From: Desnuesiella massiliensis
GTDB lineage: Bacteria; Bacillota; Clostridia; Clostridiales; Clostridiaceae
Assembly (NCBI RefSeq): GCF_001403615.1
Contig: NZ_LN879451.1
Span: 124,001 to 188,000, forward strand
Reading direction: 5' to 3'
Length of the DNA stretch: 64,000 nucleotides
Below are positions 42,924-52,320 of this stretch, piece by piece. The notes under the pieces were generated by a model that saw only the letters and a program-made list of their open reading frames with translations, was not told where the DNA came from and did not search any database. How positions within the stretch are numbered: position 1 is the stretch's first letter; every line of letters begins with the position of its first letter. The translations under genes were made by a program, and so were the position numbers.

Positions 42924-45641
42924 TTAAAGACTCAATATTATCATAACTATAAAACAAGCCTCATCCTCGGAAAAGCCTATATTGTAACTATCTTCAAAAA
43001 TCTTTAATCCCTTCTTTATACACATAAATTCCTCTGTATAATCTGCAATTATTTTATCTTTCATATAGCATACTGGAGGATTATTTCTACTTAGAAGTCT
43101 TGTTATAGCACAGGCTAAATGCAGTATTATTCCAACAACCTTGTCCTTATCTAACTTTTTTTCTATGCATCCTTGAATAGTATCTATAAATTTTATGCAC
43201 TGTGGTTTAAATCTGCTTATATCTAGCTCTGTAATTTCCATTGCTAGAGCTTCAAAAATACTATTATAGAATCTTTCTAAAGTCTCCGTATTATCAACTA
43301 TTTCTTTAAGTCTTCCATAGTTGTTATCCATAAACAGTTCTGAGGTGGATATAAAAGGCACTCCATAAATATTGGGGTTTATAGTTCCTACAATAGCTAA
43401 AAGCTTTTTATCCTTATTTAATTTATTTATACTGTTATACATATGCTGTTTATCACTTATAGCCATGGGTATAACTTGTATATCCTTTTCTGATAAATTA
43501 ATCCTTTGCTCTATCATATTCTTAAGCTTTATAGCGCTGCCCTCACCTGTAGTACAAAGGGTTATTATTATATTATCCTTATTAGGTATATAGGTTTGTG
43601 CCATGCTAGCAGTGTAAGTGTTTAGAAATCCTAGAGAGTTTTTAGTTTCTTCCCATATTTCATGAATATTCTTTTCTGTAAGAGCCTTTCTAGCGCACTC
43701 AATGGCTATCACCGTAGTAACCATATCAATAACCCTTATTTCTATTCCTGTCTCTTCACTTATGAGCTCTCCAAACATACCCAAAGATCCCATGTCCACT
43801 AATAACAGCACTCCCGCTCCTTGATTATATTTTAATATGACTTCTTTTATCTCTTCATAGGCTACTTTAGGACTTTTATCCAAAGGCATGTCGTAGCCGT
43901 ATACATTTTCTCCTCCTACCAGCTTATTAGCCACCTCTGCCATGGAGGAAGCAGTGCTTTTGCCATGCATGGCGATTACCACCACAGGCTTATGATTTAG
44001 TCCTTCTTCCTTAGGCTCATCTACACATAAGAACATAGCAATAAAGCCAACTTCGTCTAAGGGTATCCTTATATTAAACTCCTTTTCTAAAGTGCTTGAA
44101 AAGTGAAGAGCTATAGCATATTCATCAGGGTGTCTATCTATTATATCTTTAAGATTATGATTTATTATATTTTTGTTTAGCCTTATTCTCTCTATGCTGG
44201 AGCTTATATGAAGGCAAAGCCCATAAAACACCTTAGTAGAAAAGATCTTTTTTAATCTATCAGAGGCCATTTCTAAATAATTCTCTACAAGGGTTATAAT
44301 TTTATTATCCACAATCTTTGACAGCTCTTCTTTTTTAACACCCTTTTCAAATTTTCTTATATATTTTTTAAAATAGTTTTCTATATCAAAAAACATTATA
44401 AAATTTATCTCTTCTTCCTCTATTCCCCGCTCTTGAAGCTCTTGAATCCTTTTTTCTATGTCATCATAGAAGCTATTAGGAAGAGAATAGTCATCATAGG
44501 CTGCTTGAAGCCGTCCTCCTTTAGGTGTAAAGCTCATTTTCATGTCCTCTTTAACCAATTTATCAACAACTTGTCCGTAATTTTTATATAGAATCAATCC
44601 CTGTTTAACGGAGTTTGAAAAATCCGTACTATAAACCCTTATCTTCTTCTCTCCCTTGGATATGCACTTTAAAAAAGCATTAGCACAGCCTAATTGAATA
44701 TCACTCCTAAGCTGTCCTATATTTCCAAGACAGTTATAAAGAAGAAGGCTCCTCAAAGTATTAGTGGATACTATTATTTCTCTGCCTATCCTTCTTGACT
44801 CTATTTTAAAAAACTCACCAATGAGCTCAAACCTTTCCTCCAAGCTTCTTTCTTTTAATGAAGGTATACTTATGGTCATAGGAATCCTTCGAGTAAAGGT
44901 ATTTAATAATGAACTATCTGCATCCTCAGTAGTAGCACATATTATCATTATTTCACAGTTCTTTTTATTATCAATATCTCCTAAAGGAGTATAAATTCCT
45001 TTATCGATAAGCATAAAAAGCATTTCTTGCCCTTCTGGAGGCAGTCTATGTACTTCATCTAAAAAAAGAATTCCTCCATCGGCTTTGTCTACCATACCTA
45101 GTCTATCCCTATCCGCTCCTGTGAAAGCTCCTTTTTTACATCCAAAGAGATGAGCTAGAAGCAATTGTGAATTATTAGCATAATCAGCGCAATTAAAATG
45201 AATAAAAGGTGCACTGCTAGAAAACATCTGTTTTTCAACTGCAAATTTGTACATAAGCTCAGCAAACATGGTTTTACCAACGCCAGTAGGCCCTAAAAGA
45301 AGGGTGTGAAGTCCCTTAGGTGGATATAAAATTGCTGCCTTAGCCTGTTGTATGCTCTTTTTTAAACTCCTGCTGCTTCCTATTAGCATATCAAAATTCA
45401 TATTCACTTTCTCCTGTGATTCCTTCCCATCTATAATGCTGTATAGTACAGGTTTGCTCTTTAATTTTATTATTCGTTCTTCCTCACAGAGTCTATTTAA
45501 TATAGTGCTCACATTAGTCCTCTGAAGCTCTAACCCATCTGCAATCTCTTTTGTGGAACAACCCATTTCCTCACCATTAATCTTTTGATTTTCACAGCAC
45601 TTCTTGAGATATTCATAGACGATATCCTCAGACCTCTTCAT
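42924..45641 (-). CDS. Sigma-54-dependent PRD-type activator (LevR/CelR family)
   Basis: A 905-residue activator: winged-helix N-terminus (GCSTKEIADGLELQRTNVSTILNRL), AAA+ domain about 85-320 (Walker A LLLGPTGVGKTMFAELM, GAFTGA motif as GAFTGADRD, Walker B GGILFLDEVHRL), then PRD1, an EIIA-mannose-like domain (VVIAMHGKSTASSMAEVANKL), a EIIB-like segment and PRD2. PTS-dependent phosphorylation of these domains controls it. It lies upstream of, and in the same direction as, the cellobiose PTS operon. GGGGTG precedes the ATG. Confidence 0.93.
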   Translation of the reverse strand: MKRSEDIVYEYLKKCCENQKINGEEMGCSTKEIADGLELQRTNVSTILNRLCEEERIIKLKSKPVLYSIIDGKESQEKVNMNFDMLIGSSRSLKKSIQQAKAAILYPPKGLHTLLLGPTGVGKTMFAELMYKFAVEKQMFSSSAPFIHFNCADYANNSQLLLAHLFGCKKGAFTGADRDRLGMVDKADGGILFLDEVHRLPPEGQEMLFMLIDKGIYTPLGDIDNKKNCEIMIICATTEDADSSLLNTFTRRIPMTISIPSLKERSLEERFELIGEFFKIESRRIGREIIVSTNTLRSLLLYNCLGNIGQLRSDIQLGCANAFLKCISKGEKKIRVYSTDFSNSVKQGLILYKNYGQVVDKLVKEDMKMSFTPKGGRLQAAYDDYSLPNSFYDDIEKRIQELQERGIEEEEINFIMFFDIENYFKKYIRKFEKGVKKEELSKIVDNKIITLVENYLEMASDRLKKIFSTKVFYGLCLHISSSIERIRLNKNIINHNLKDIIDRHPDEYAIALHFSSTLEKEFNIRIPLDEVGFIAMFLCVDEPKEEGLNHKPVVVIAMHGKSTASSMAEVANKLVGGENVYGYDMPLDKSPKVAYEEIKEVILKYNQGAGVLLLVDMGSLGMFGELISEETGIEIRVIDMVTTVIAIECARKALTEKNIHEIWEETKNSLGFLNTYTASMAQTYIPNKDNIIITLCTTGEGSAIKLKNMIEQRINLSEKDIQVIPMAISDKQHMYNSINKLNKDKKLLAIVGTINPNIYGVPFISTSELFMDNNYGRLKEIVDNTETLERFYNSIFEALAMEITELDISRFKPQCIKFIDTIQGCIEKKLDKDKVVGIILHLACAITRLLSRNNPPVCYMKDKIIADYTEEFMCIKKGLKIFEDSYNIGFSEDEACFIVMIILSL

Positions 45642-45893
45642 TATTTCTCACCCCTTAGAAACCTCTTCATTATAATTATATGCCAAATTATAGAATATAA
45701 TATATTTAAGTAAAGCAAGCAAGAAAAGAGAAAGCTACTTTTTTAACAGAATCTATTGTGGAAAAATTTAACAATTATATAAAATAGCCTTTAAGAATGG
45801 ATTGAGAATTCACAGGAAAATATAGTATAATTTAGATATTATTATACAACAGTATGCTGCAGAAATTTTAGAATAGAAAGTGTGTGTGCTTGA
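45642..45893. other. Non-coding spacer upstream of the CelR-like gene
   Basis: About 250 bp of AT-rich DNA holding the presumed promoter of the activator gene; a repeated CAAGCAAG-like stretch is present near 45715. Nothing else recognised. Confidence 0.4.
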
Positions 45894-45995
45894 ATGAGAA
45901 TAATGTTCTTAGGGACCTCAGCGGCAACATCATGTCCGTTGATCTTTTGTAAATGCAAGGTATGTGAAAATGCTAGGATTAATAAAGGAAGGTAA
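45894..45995 (+). pseudogene. Truncated MBL-fold metallohydrolase (N-terminal 33 residues)
   Basis: ATG opens MRIMFLGTSAATSCPLIF then CKCKVCENARINKGR and stops. This is the start of a PhnP-like metallo-beta-lactamase-fold hydrolase, with the FLGTSAA strand and the CxCxxC element. The rest of the domain is absent, and a GNAT gene begins 41 bp later. No convincing ribosome site was found. A decayed remnant or deletion junction. Confidence 0.6.
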
Positions 45996-46036
45996 CCCTA
46001 CCATGGTATTAAAATTATATTCGAGGGAGAGGTCTT

Positions 46037-46564
46037 ATGCTATTTTACAATTTAGAAACAGATAGATTATTTTTAAAAAATATAGAAATTAGCCATAGGG
46101 ATTTTATATTTAGCCAGTTTTCTGACGAGGTAGTAAATAAATACTTATTCGATGCAGAACCATTAACCGATATCAATGGTGCAGATGAAATTATTACATT
46201 TTATACACAGCCTAAGCCACAATTGCAACATCGTTGGGTTATCGTGCGAAAATCAGATGAGATGAAAATGGGTACATGTGGATTTCATTGCTGGAATCGA
46301 ACAGATTGTAAAGTTGAAATTGGCTATGATCTCAAAGAAGAGTTTTGGGGAAATGGTTATATACAAGAAGCGATGAAAGAAATCATAGCATTCGCCATAG
46401 CTGAAATGAACATAAAGGAGATAATCGCATGTATTTATATTTATAATCAAAGATCAATGCGCCTTGTAGAAAAACTTGGTTTTGTTTTATCAGGCTCTAA
46501 GGTTGAACTTTTTAGAAATAAAGTATACTTGCATAATAAATACTCGCTTTACATAACTAGATAG
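46037..46564 (+). CDS. GNAT acetyltransferase (RimJ/RimL type)
   Basis: A 175-residue N-acetyltransferase. It has the LETDRLFLKNIE start, the strand VEIGYDLKEEFWGNGYIQEAMKEII (acetyl-CoA motif A) and the NQRSMRLVEKLGFV helix. GAGGGAGAGG precedes the ATG. Substrate unknown. Confidence 0.88.
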   Translation: MLFYNLETDRLFLKNIEISHRDFIFSQFSDEVVNKYLFDAEPLTDINGADEIITFYTQPKPQLQHRWVIVRKSDEMKMGTCGFHCWNRTDCKVEIGYDLKEEFWGNGYIQEAMKEIIAFAIAEMNIKEIIACIYIYNQRSMRLVEKLGFVLSGSKVELFRNKVYLHNKYSLYITR

Positions 46565-46603
46565 AAGAAATAAAATATTTTTTCTTAATAGGGGGTATAT
46601 GTA

Positions 46604-47137
46604 TTGAGAAAATGCTATTGGTTTATTTTCGCCCTACTAATAATGCTTACTTTCACGTCATGTAGCTATAATAAGAAAACAGCTGCTCCACCTAAAATTC
46701 TAATTACATCAGAAGATAAAGAAATTCCTTATGTTGTTGGCTTAAATCAGTGGAATGGCTCTATTTATGATAGGGAAGACACTTTTCAAACAATTATCAA
46801 AAAAGACTCTGGCATAAAAGTTCCATACATTCAATTAAGAAAGACTATTCAAATCGATTTTAAAGGGATTAAGCCAGATAAATTAGTATTAAAGGATTAT
46901 ATTTTAAAAGAAAATGGTATTCCTAAGTACACAGAAAAGGAAATAAATGAAATACCAGTTAAACTGATTGACGAAAAGGTAACCTTCAAACTTGATGTGC
47001 ATATGGCAGCAATGTTAAGTTCAAACAGCAAAGATTATGAACCAGGAAATACAATAAGAGGCTTTAAGATTATTTGCAGCTGGGGAGATAATGAGTGTGA
47101 ATATGGGTTTATCATTACATCAGATGCTAGGCAGTGA
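46604..47137 (+). CDS. Lipoprotein, function unknown
   Basis: A 177-residue lipoprotein: signal peptide about 1-20 with the lipobox LTFTSC, so the cysteine is lipidated and the protein is anchored outside the membrane. Mature part is mainly beta. TTG start behind AGGGGG. No family recognised; it follows the GNAT gene by 39 bp. Confidence 0.75.
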   Translation: MRKCYWFIFALLIMLTFTSCSYNKKTAAPPKILITSEDKEIPYVVGLNQWNGSIYDREDTFQTIIKKDSGIKVPYIQLRKTIQIDFKGIKPDKLVLKDYILKENGIPKYTEKEINEIPVKLIDEKVTFKLDVHMAAMLSSNSKDYEPGNTIRGFKIICSWGDNECEYGFIITSDARQ

Positions 47138-47320
47138 AAAATAGTAAAATTATACTTGTTAGCACTTAGCTTTGTTTAATACTCAAAGTCATTATATTAT
47201 ACCTATGTGAAAAGGAACTGCATGGGGAATTTTTACGCATATAGGTTGTAAAAGGCTTAAAAATTTTTAGATCTGGTTTTTATGAAACGTAATTGTAATA
47301 TATTGTGTAACTAATGAATA

Positions 47321-47342
47321 ACTACAAAATATATTTTGTAGT
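47321..47342. promoter_or_regulatory. Perfect 22-bp palindrome upstream of the fmt-like gene
   Basis: ACTACAAAATA and its exact complement TATTTTGTAGT abut each other and end 6 bp before the AGGAGG of the formyltransferase gene. It is either an operator or a hairpin in the 5' leader that could influence translation. Confidence 0.5.
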
Positions 47343-47362
47343 ATCAAAAGGAGGTATCAATA

Positions 47363-48316
47363 ATGAAAATAGTTTTTATGGGAACTCCTGATTTTGCAGT
47401 TCCCTCATTGAAGAAAATGATAGAGAAATATAATGTAAGTGCGATTGTAACACAACCTGATAAACCAAGTGGAAGAGGGAAAAAGGTAGCAATTTCACCA
47501 ATCAAAGAGGTCGGACTATCGAATCAAATTCCAATTTTTCAGCCCGAAAAAATAAAAACAGACTCTGTAATTATTGATAAATTAAAAGAAATAAAACCTG
47601 ATTTTATTATTGTTGTAGCATATGGTCAAATCATAACTAAGCATATACTTGACATACCAAGACTCGGATGTATTAATCTACATGCATCTCTCCTCCCAAT
47701 GTATAGGGGGTCATCACCAATAAATTGGAGTTTAATAAATGGGGAAATAACAACTGGAAATACAACTATACTAATGGATACTGGCATAGATACGGGTGAT
47801 ATGCTTATGAGAAGTGAGTTTGACATATCTGAATCTATGACAGCAGGAGAACTGTACAAATTATTAAAAATAAACGGTGCTGAACTGTTAGAGGAAACAA
47901 TAAATGGAATTATCACAGGTAAAATTTGTGGGGTAAAACAACAGAGTGATGGAAGTTCTTATGTACAGATGTTAAACAAGCAAATGGCAAAGATTAATTG
48001 GAATGACAGTAGTATTAACATACATAATTTAATAAGAGGATTGAGTTCTTGGCCATATAAAAATATAAACTCATGGCCAACTGCTCATACTTATTATAAA
48101 GATATTCCAATTAAAATATTCAAATCCAAGTCATTAGAGGCAAATATTATTAAACCACCTGGTTATATAATAGATGCAAATAATGAAGGAATTACAGTCG
48201 CCACCAATAACGGTATTCTGATTATAGAAATATTACAGTTTCCAGGGGGGAAACCTCTTGAGGTAAAAGAATTTTTAAAAGGAAATAAAATAGAAAAAGG
48301 CATTGTATTATCATAA
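47363..48316 (+). CDS. fmt: Methionyl-tRNA formyltransferase homologue (stand-alone)
   Basis: A 317-residue enzyme transferring a formyl group from 10-formyl-THF. The N-terminal hydrolase domain has MGTPDFAVPSL, the catalytic N-H-D set in INLHASLLPMYRGSSPI and DTGIDTGDM, and a C-terminal OB-like domain. AGGAGG precedes the ATG. The usual fmt lies in a priA-def-fmt cluster; no def or priA is here, so this could be a second copy or a relocated gene. Confidence 0.88.
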   Translation: MKIVFMGTPDFAVPSLKKMIEKYNVSAIVTQPDKPSGRGKKVAISPIKEVGLSNQIPIFQPEKIKTDSVIIDKLKEIKPDFIIVVAYGQIITKHILDIPRLGCINLHASLLPMYRGSSPINWSLINGEITTGNTTILMDTGIDTGDMLMRSEFDISESMTAGELYKLLKINGAELLEETINGIITGKICGVKQQSDGSSYVQMLNKQMAKINWNDSSINIHNLIRGLSSWPYKNINSWPTAHTYYKDIPIKIFKSKSLEANIIKPPGYIIDANNEGITVATNNGILIIEILQFPGGKPLEVKEFLKGNKIEKGIVLS

Positions 48317-48602
48317 TCATAATTGATTAATAGTCTATATAGGACTACGATATTATGATTATTGGTTCGTAATATTCTTATTTAACGCAACAAAGCATGG
48401 AAACTTTTATTATAAAAATACTTTCTGGAAATATGATAAACGTAACTTTAAAATTAATGAGAATTCACTAATATTATTTCGACAAATATAATGGATAAGA
48501 ATTCATGAAGAGGTAATATCATATGAAAAACACATTAAAAGATGTCATAATCATAAGGAGGGCGACTATATTTTAACCCTCTCGTAAAGTTTGGAGGATT
48601 AT
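48317..48602. other. Intergenic region with a short GNAT-like fragment
   Basis: At 48523-48576 a 17-codon ORF (MKNTLKDVIIIRRATIF) has a GAGG site and looks like the first strand of a GNAT protein, IIRRAT. It is too short to call a gene and may be a remnant of a duplication of the acetyltransferase that follows. Confidence 0.35.
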
Positions 48603-49082
48603 ATGCCTGAAATTATTTATAAAGAAATTAATCAAGAGATTGAGAAAAAAATAATTGCAAAGTATGGCAATTGGGTAAAAGAATTTAACTGTCTACATTA
48701 TGGTGAAGGTTGTTATTCTATTGCTGCGCTATGTGATAATGACCCCATAGGATTTATTTCAACTTATCCACTTTATTATCCTGAGCCGTTAGAATGTTAC
48801 TATGATGCATATATTGATGATATTGAAGTTGATAAAGCCTATCGTCGTCAAGGTATCGCTACAAAGCTTATTAAATTGACAGAAGAGTGGGCAAAGAATT
48901 ACGGATACAATCAGATTCGTGCATGGAGTAGTGATGATAAAATAGAGGCTATTCCTATGTGGCATGCACTTAATTATTGTATGTGTCCAGCTATTATGAG
49001 AGGTGAAAGTTTAATTAAGGAATTTATAGGAAAGCCGGTACATGGATATTATGTTGCAAAAATGCTTAATTCCAGAAGATAA
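48603..49082 (+). CDS. GNAT acetyltransferase
   Basis: A 159-residue N-acetyltransferase: IDDIEVDKAYRRQGIATKLIKLTEEWAK is the acetyl-CoA-binding motif A (RRQGIA), followed by the AIPMWHALNY end. Start ATG at 48603 has TTGGAGG just before; a TTG four codons upstream overlaps that site. Substrate unknown. Confidence 0.88.
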   Translation: MPEIIYKEINQEIEKKIIAKYGNWVKEFNCLHYGEGCYSIAALCDNDPIGFISTYPLYYPEPLECYYDAYIDDIEVDKAYRRQGIATKLIKLTEEWAKNYGYNQIRAWSSDDKIEAIPMWHALNYCMCPAIMRGESLIKEFIGKPVHGYYVAKMLNSRR

Positions 49083-49260
49083 GGGAAACATCTCTATATT
49101 GTAAGACACATTTTTCTTATAAGTTGACTATTATTTATTCTAATCTGTTTATATCATAGATTTTCTGTGACAAGAAGAATACTTAGATGACTATAAATAA
49201 TTTTTCAAAATAATATTGTCATTATTAAATGAAAGTAAATATATTGGGGGGATTAAATTA

Positions 49261-50028
49261 ATGTATTCAGATTCCATTATAACAGGGATTTCTAATTTTA
49301 TATTATTTGCAATTATTCTTCTAATAAGAAAGATAGTGCATAAAGAAGGTCTAAAAGATTTTTTAATTCAATTCGATAAAAGAGCGGTAAGGTTGTTTAC
49401 GGAAGGTTTTGTCCTAGGTACTATTGGATTCCTAATTTATACAGTAATTGTTTATCTATTTGGTGAAGGTACATATAACTATCACACTAATGCTTTAAAA
49501 AATTCCTTATTGTTGTTTTTAATTAATGGTATAGGATGTTTAGCGGTAGCTCTATTTGAAGAATCACTTTTTAGAGGGTATATATTACAAAAATTGCTTA
49601 AGAGATTCAATGTGATAAAATCTATAATTATATCTTCATTGATTTTTGGAGGTCTACATCTTTTTGCTTATTCGTCAAACTATTATTTTTGGATAGGGCT
49701 TATAAATGCAAGTATTGTAGGTATGCTGCTTTCCTTCATAGTAATTAAAACTGAGTCATTAATGATGGCAGTAGGATTCCATCTAACTTGGAATTTAACA
49801 CAACACATTTTATTTTTAGATAATAATGTATCTATTAGTTTTAATATAAAAGAAGGTTTACTATCTGGAACATATAAGGTACCTGAAGGGGGCTTAGTAG
49901 TAAGCTTAGCCTTATTAGTAATTAGCATTTATATATTTATAAAGTTTAAACAAGAGAAAAAGGAGGGGCATTATGTTAATCAATACACAACCAAAAAAGA
50001 AAAATCAGAAATTGAGTATAGCAATTGA
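49261..50028 (+). CDS. CPBP intramembrane metalloprotease family protein
   Basis: A 255-residue membrane protein with about 7 helices. All three CPBP/Abi motifs are present: EESLFRGY (EExxxR), a FGGLHLF (FxxxH) and GFHLTWN (HxxxN). These are Rce1-like glutamate proteases, often linked to bacteriocin self-immunity. Start chosen at 49261 (GGGGGGATT upstream). It overlaps the next gene, which encodes a related membrane protein. Confidence 0.85.
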   Translation: MYSDSIITGISNFILFAIILLIRKIVHKEGLKDFLIQFDKRAVRLFTEGFVLGTIGFLIYTVIVYLFGEGTYNYHTNALKNSLLLFLINGIGCLAVALFEESLFRGYILQKLLKRFNVIKSIIISSLIFGGLHLFAYSSNYYFWIGLINASIVGMLLSFIVIKTESLMMAVGFHLTWNLTQHILFLDNNVSISFNIKEGLLSGTYKVPEGGLVVSLALLVISIYIFIKFKQEKKEGHYVNQYTTKKEKSEIEYSN

Positions 50029-50698
50029 TTTAGGTTTGATTTTCATATTTTTACCACTATCACTTCCGCTGTTCATTTTATTTGGTAATTATATTAATGC
50101 TAATTCGAATTTTATTTCAGTAGTTCTCTTATCAATAATAGAATTTTGCGCTGCAGGCCTTGGGGCTTTTGTAGTTATGTTTATAAGAAAAGAGAGTTTT
50201 TCTGATTATGGTATAAAAAAAGATAATATAAAAAAATCGATACTATTTACATTAAGTTTTATAGTAATAATGATTTTATTAAAGTCAATTGATGCTGGAG
50301 GATTAGTTTACTTTCCCATGAGAACTCATACCACTGTTCTATACTCATTAAATCTATCCTTCCCATTTAATTTAATTGGGATAATGTTAACTTTTCTAAC
50401 TTGGGGTATAATCGAAGGATTTTATTATGTTGTAATTATTAAAAAAATTGATGATCTTCTTCCAAAGACTTTAAATCCATGGTTTTCTTTAGCTCCTATA
50501 GTTTTTTATTTATATAATTTTATCATTCATTATTCAATAAGAACATTCATTGAGGGAAGAGCTTATGAATTTAGTCTTATAGGTACACTAACAAGCCTTC
50601 TGTTAGCTTATGCTATGACCATGCCTAGAAAATTAACTAATAACTCATGGGGAAGTCTAATATATCAGACGCTACAAAATGGAATTGGAAAGTTATAA
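49973..50698 (+). CDS. CPBP-like membrane protein with degenerate motifs
   Basis: A 241-residue polytopic protein overlapping the CPBP gene upstream by 56 bases in another frame. GGAGGGG precedes the ATG. It keeps the topology of the family, but the first motif is only EGFYY and the HxxxN motif is missing, so it is probably not proteolytic. It may act with its neighbour as a pair. Confidence 0.65.
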   Translation: MLINTQPKKKNQKLSIAIDLGLIFIFLPLSLPLFILFGNYINANSNFISVVLLSIIEFCAAGLGAFVVMFIRKESFSDYGIKKDNIKKSILFTLSFIVIMILLKSIDAGGLVYFPMRTHTTVLYSLNLSFPFNLIGIMLTFLTWGIIEGFYYVVIIKKIDDLLPKTLNPWFSLAPIVFYLYNFIIHYSIRTFIEGRAYEFSLIGTLTSLLLAYAMTMPRKLTNNSWGSLIYQTLQNGIGKL

Positions 50699-50842
50699 TT
50701 CGAAATGATAGACTACTATACCAATGCATTCTAGAAAGAAATATTGAATAAGAATTTGAGCCTACATATATAGCTTAAGCATACAGGCAATCTATTAATG
50801 AGAATCTGTATATTTTCAATATTTAGAGGTAAAAAATTAAGA

Positions 50843-50865
50843 CAAGCAATCACAATGATTGCTTG
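50843..50865. terminator. Terminator between convergent genes
   Basis: Stem CAAGCAATCA / TGATTGCTTG with a 3-base loop, followed on the minus strand by TCTTAATTTTTTACC. Confidence 0.8.
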
Positions 50866-50879
50866 CCTACTACATACTT

Positions 50880-51341
50880 TTACTCACTTATATTTATAAG
50901 CACATCTATAAGCTTATTAGAATGCTTTAAAGGACCAATTCCTCCCACGTAATAATTACTATTAAGTTCATTAGCAAAATACATTTCTTCATTATAATTT
51001 GATGACTCTAATTTAGTCTTTAATGGGAATAATATTTTTACAAAATCATTTCTAGCTATTCTATACTTCTTATCATAGATAAACTCTAATACCAACTCTT
51101 GTTCTTTAATATTATCCTCTACTGCACCTTTTCCCCTATATTTAAATAATTTATATCTTTGACGAGTATATCTTACAACTTCATTAAACTTAGGACTGTT
51201 TTTTTCAACTACTACTTTATATCCATTGCGATACACATAAATTTCTTTTGGACTAGGTATCCTATAATAAATCATAATCTTTATTATAACTATAGCTGCA
51301 ACAATAAATAGTAATACTTTTAATAATTTTTTAATTTTCAC
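50880..51341 (-). CDS. Membrane-anchored protein, function unknown
   Basis: A 153-residue protein from a GTG start behind AAGGAGG. A basic N-terminus and one hydrophobic segment (LLKVLLFIVAAIVIIKIMIYY, about 6-26) anchor a soluble extracytoplasmic domain. No family recognised. It is third in line after the caspase-like and YcdB-like genes and may belong to the same unit. Confidence 0.65.
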   Translation of the reverse strand: MKIKKLLKVLLFIVAAIVIIKIMIYYRIPSPKEIYVYRNGYKVVVEKNSPKFNEVVRYTRQRYKLFKYRGKGAVEDNIKEQELVLEFIYDKKYRIARNDFVKILFPLKTKLESSNYNEEMYFANELNSNYYVGGIGPLKHSNKLIDVLINISE

Positions 51342-51411
51342 ATTTCCTCCTTGATGAGATTAAATACTTTCACCAATACTTAGCAATTTTTTAAGCAAAT
51401 TAAAATATTTT

Positions 51412-52284
51412 TTACTTGGACACCACTCCCCCTAACATTTCTCCATTCAACGAATCTATCCACATGATAACCTCTCCGATTAATGGACTTAATCTCTCAA
51501 AAGTAATTGCATAAGCTAGCCTTGCATTAGGATTAAATTCTATTGTAGCCTTGTTAGTCCATCTATAATTCGGATTAACTAGTAACATATTTATATCCTT
51601 AATATTCCCTACCTTAAACTCTGAAATATTTTCAATTTCATAAATTGCAATCTCCTTTGCTTTTTCTTCATTTAAATTAACTTGAATGTCAGGTTTAGTT
51701 GATACAAATCTTTTGCTAGCTGCAGCTACTTCCCCAGTAGAAGGATCTAATGCTACAGTAATAAAATCAGTGTCATATTTATACCCCTTATAAGTTCTAG
51801 CCCATTTAAATATTTTGTATCCATTAAACTGATCTTCCGATGTAATTAGACTTTTTTCTTCTTTGCTAAACTGCTCACTAATATATTCAGCTCTTTTCAG
51901 CAATAACTCTTTATCTACAATTTTACTTTTATTCTTAATTTCTTGTTGAGCTGTTTTAAGCTTATTAATAAAAGTAATTACGTCACCACTTTCATCTGTT
52001 TCAATACTTATTTCATCATTAGTCATTAAATTCTTTTTATTTTTCCAATATGAGTCATTCTTACTAATTATATTTTCAAAATCACCATTAAAATCTCCTG
52101 GTTTTTCAACTGGTTTTACATATGCCAAAAATTTGCTAACCTTTTCTTTGGCTAATTTTATTGAAATTTCGCTATTCTCTTTTGCATTAACATTTTGTCT
52201 AGTACTAGCTGTGTTTACGAAAAAAACTATGCATATAAATATTACGGAAGCCATAAAACAAATTTGTTTTTTATTAATTATCAA
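51412..52284 (-). CDS. Secreted YcdB/PepSY-type protein
   Basis: About 290 residues from a TTG start with AAAGGAG 7 bases upstream. A signal peptide or anchor (CFMASVIFICIVFFVNTAS) precedes a domain with DFNGDFENI, VITFINKL and a C-terminal WIDSLNGEMLGGVV that resemble YcdB/YcdC-PepSY repeats. Such domains often bind and inhibit secreted peptidases. It lies 36 bp downstream of the caspase-like gene, so an inhibitor or foldase role is plausible but unproven. Confidence 0.65.
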   Translation of the reverse strand: MIINKKQICFMASVIFICIVFFVNTASTRQNVNAKENSEISIKLAKEKVSKFLAYVKPVEKPGDFNGDFENIISKNDSYWKNKKNLMTNDEISIETDESGDVITFINKLKTAQQEIKNKSKIVDKELLLKRAEYISEQFSKEEKSLITSEDQFNGYKIFKWARTYKGYKYDTDFITVALDPSTGEVAAASKRFVSTKPDIQVNLNEEKAKEIAIYEIENISEFKVGNIKDINMLLVNPNYRWTNKATIEFNPNARLAYAITFERLSPLIGEVIMWIDSLNGEMLGGVVSK

Positions 52285-52320
52285 TTTAATTCTCCTTTCT
52301 AACACACATTGATCAAATAC

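Noticed and set aside
48523..48576. 17-codon ORF with GNAT-like start as a gene
   Set aside because: Too short to form a domain; kept only as a note on the intergenic region.
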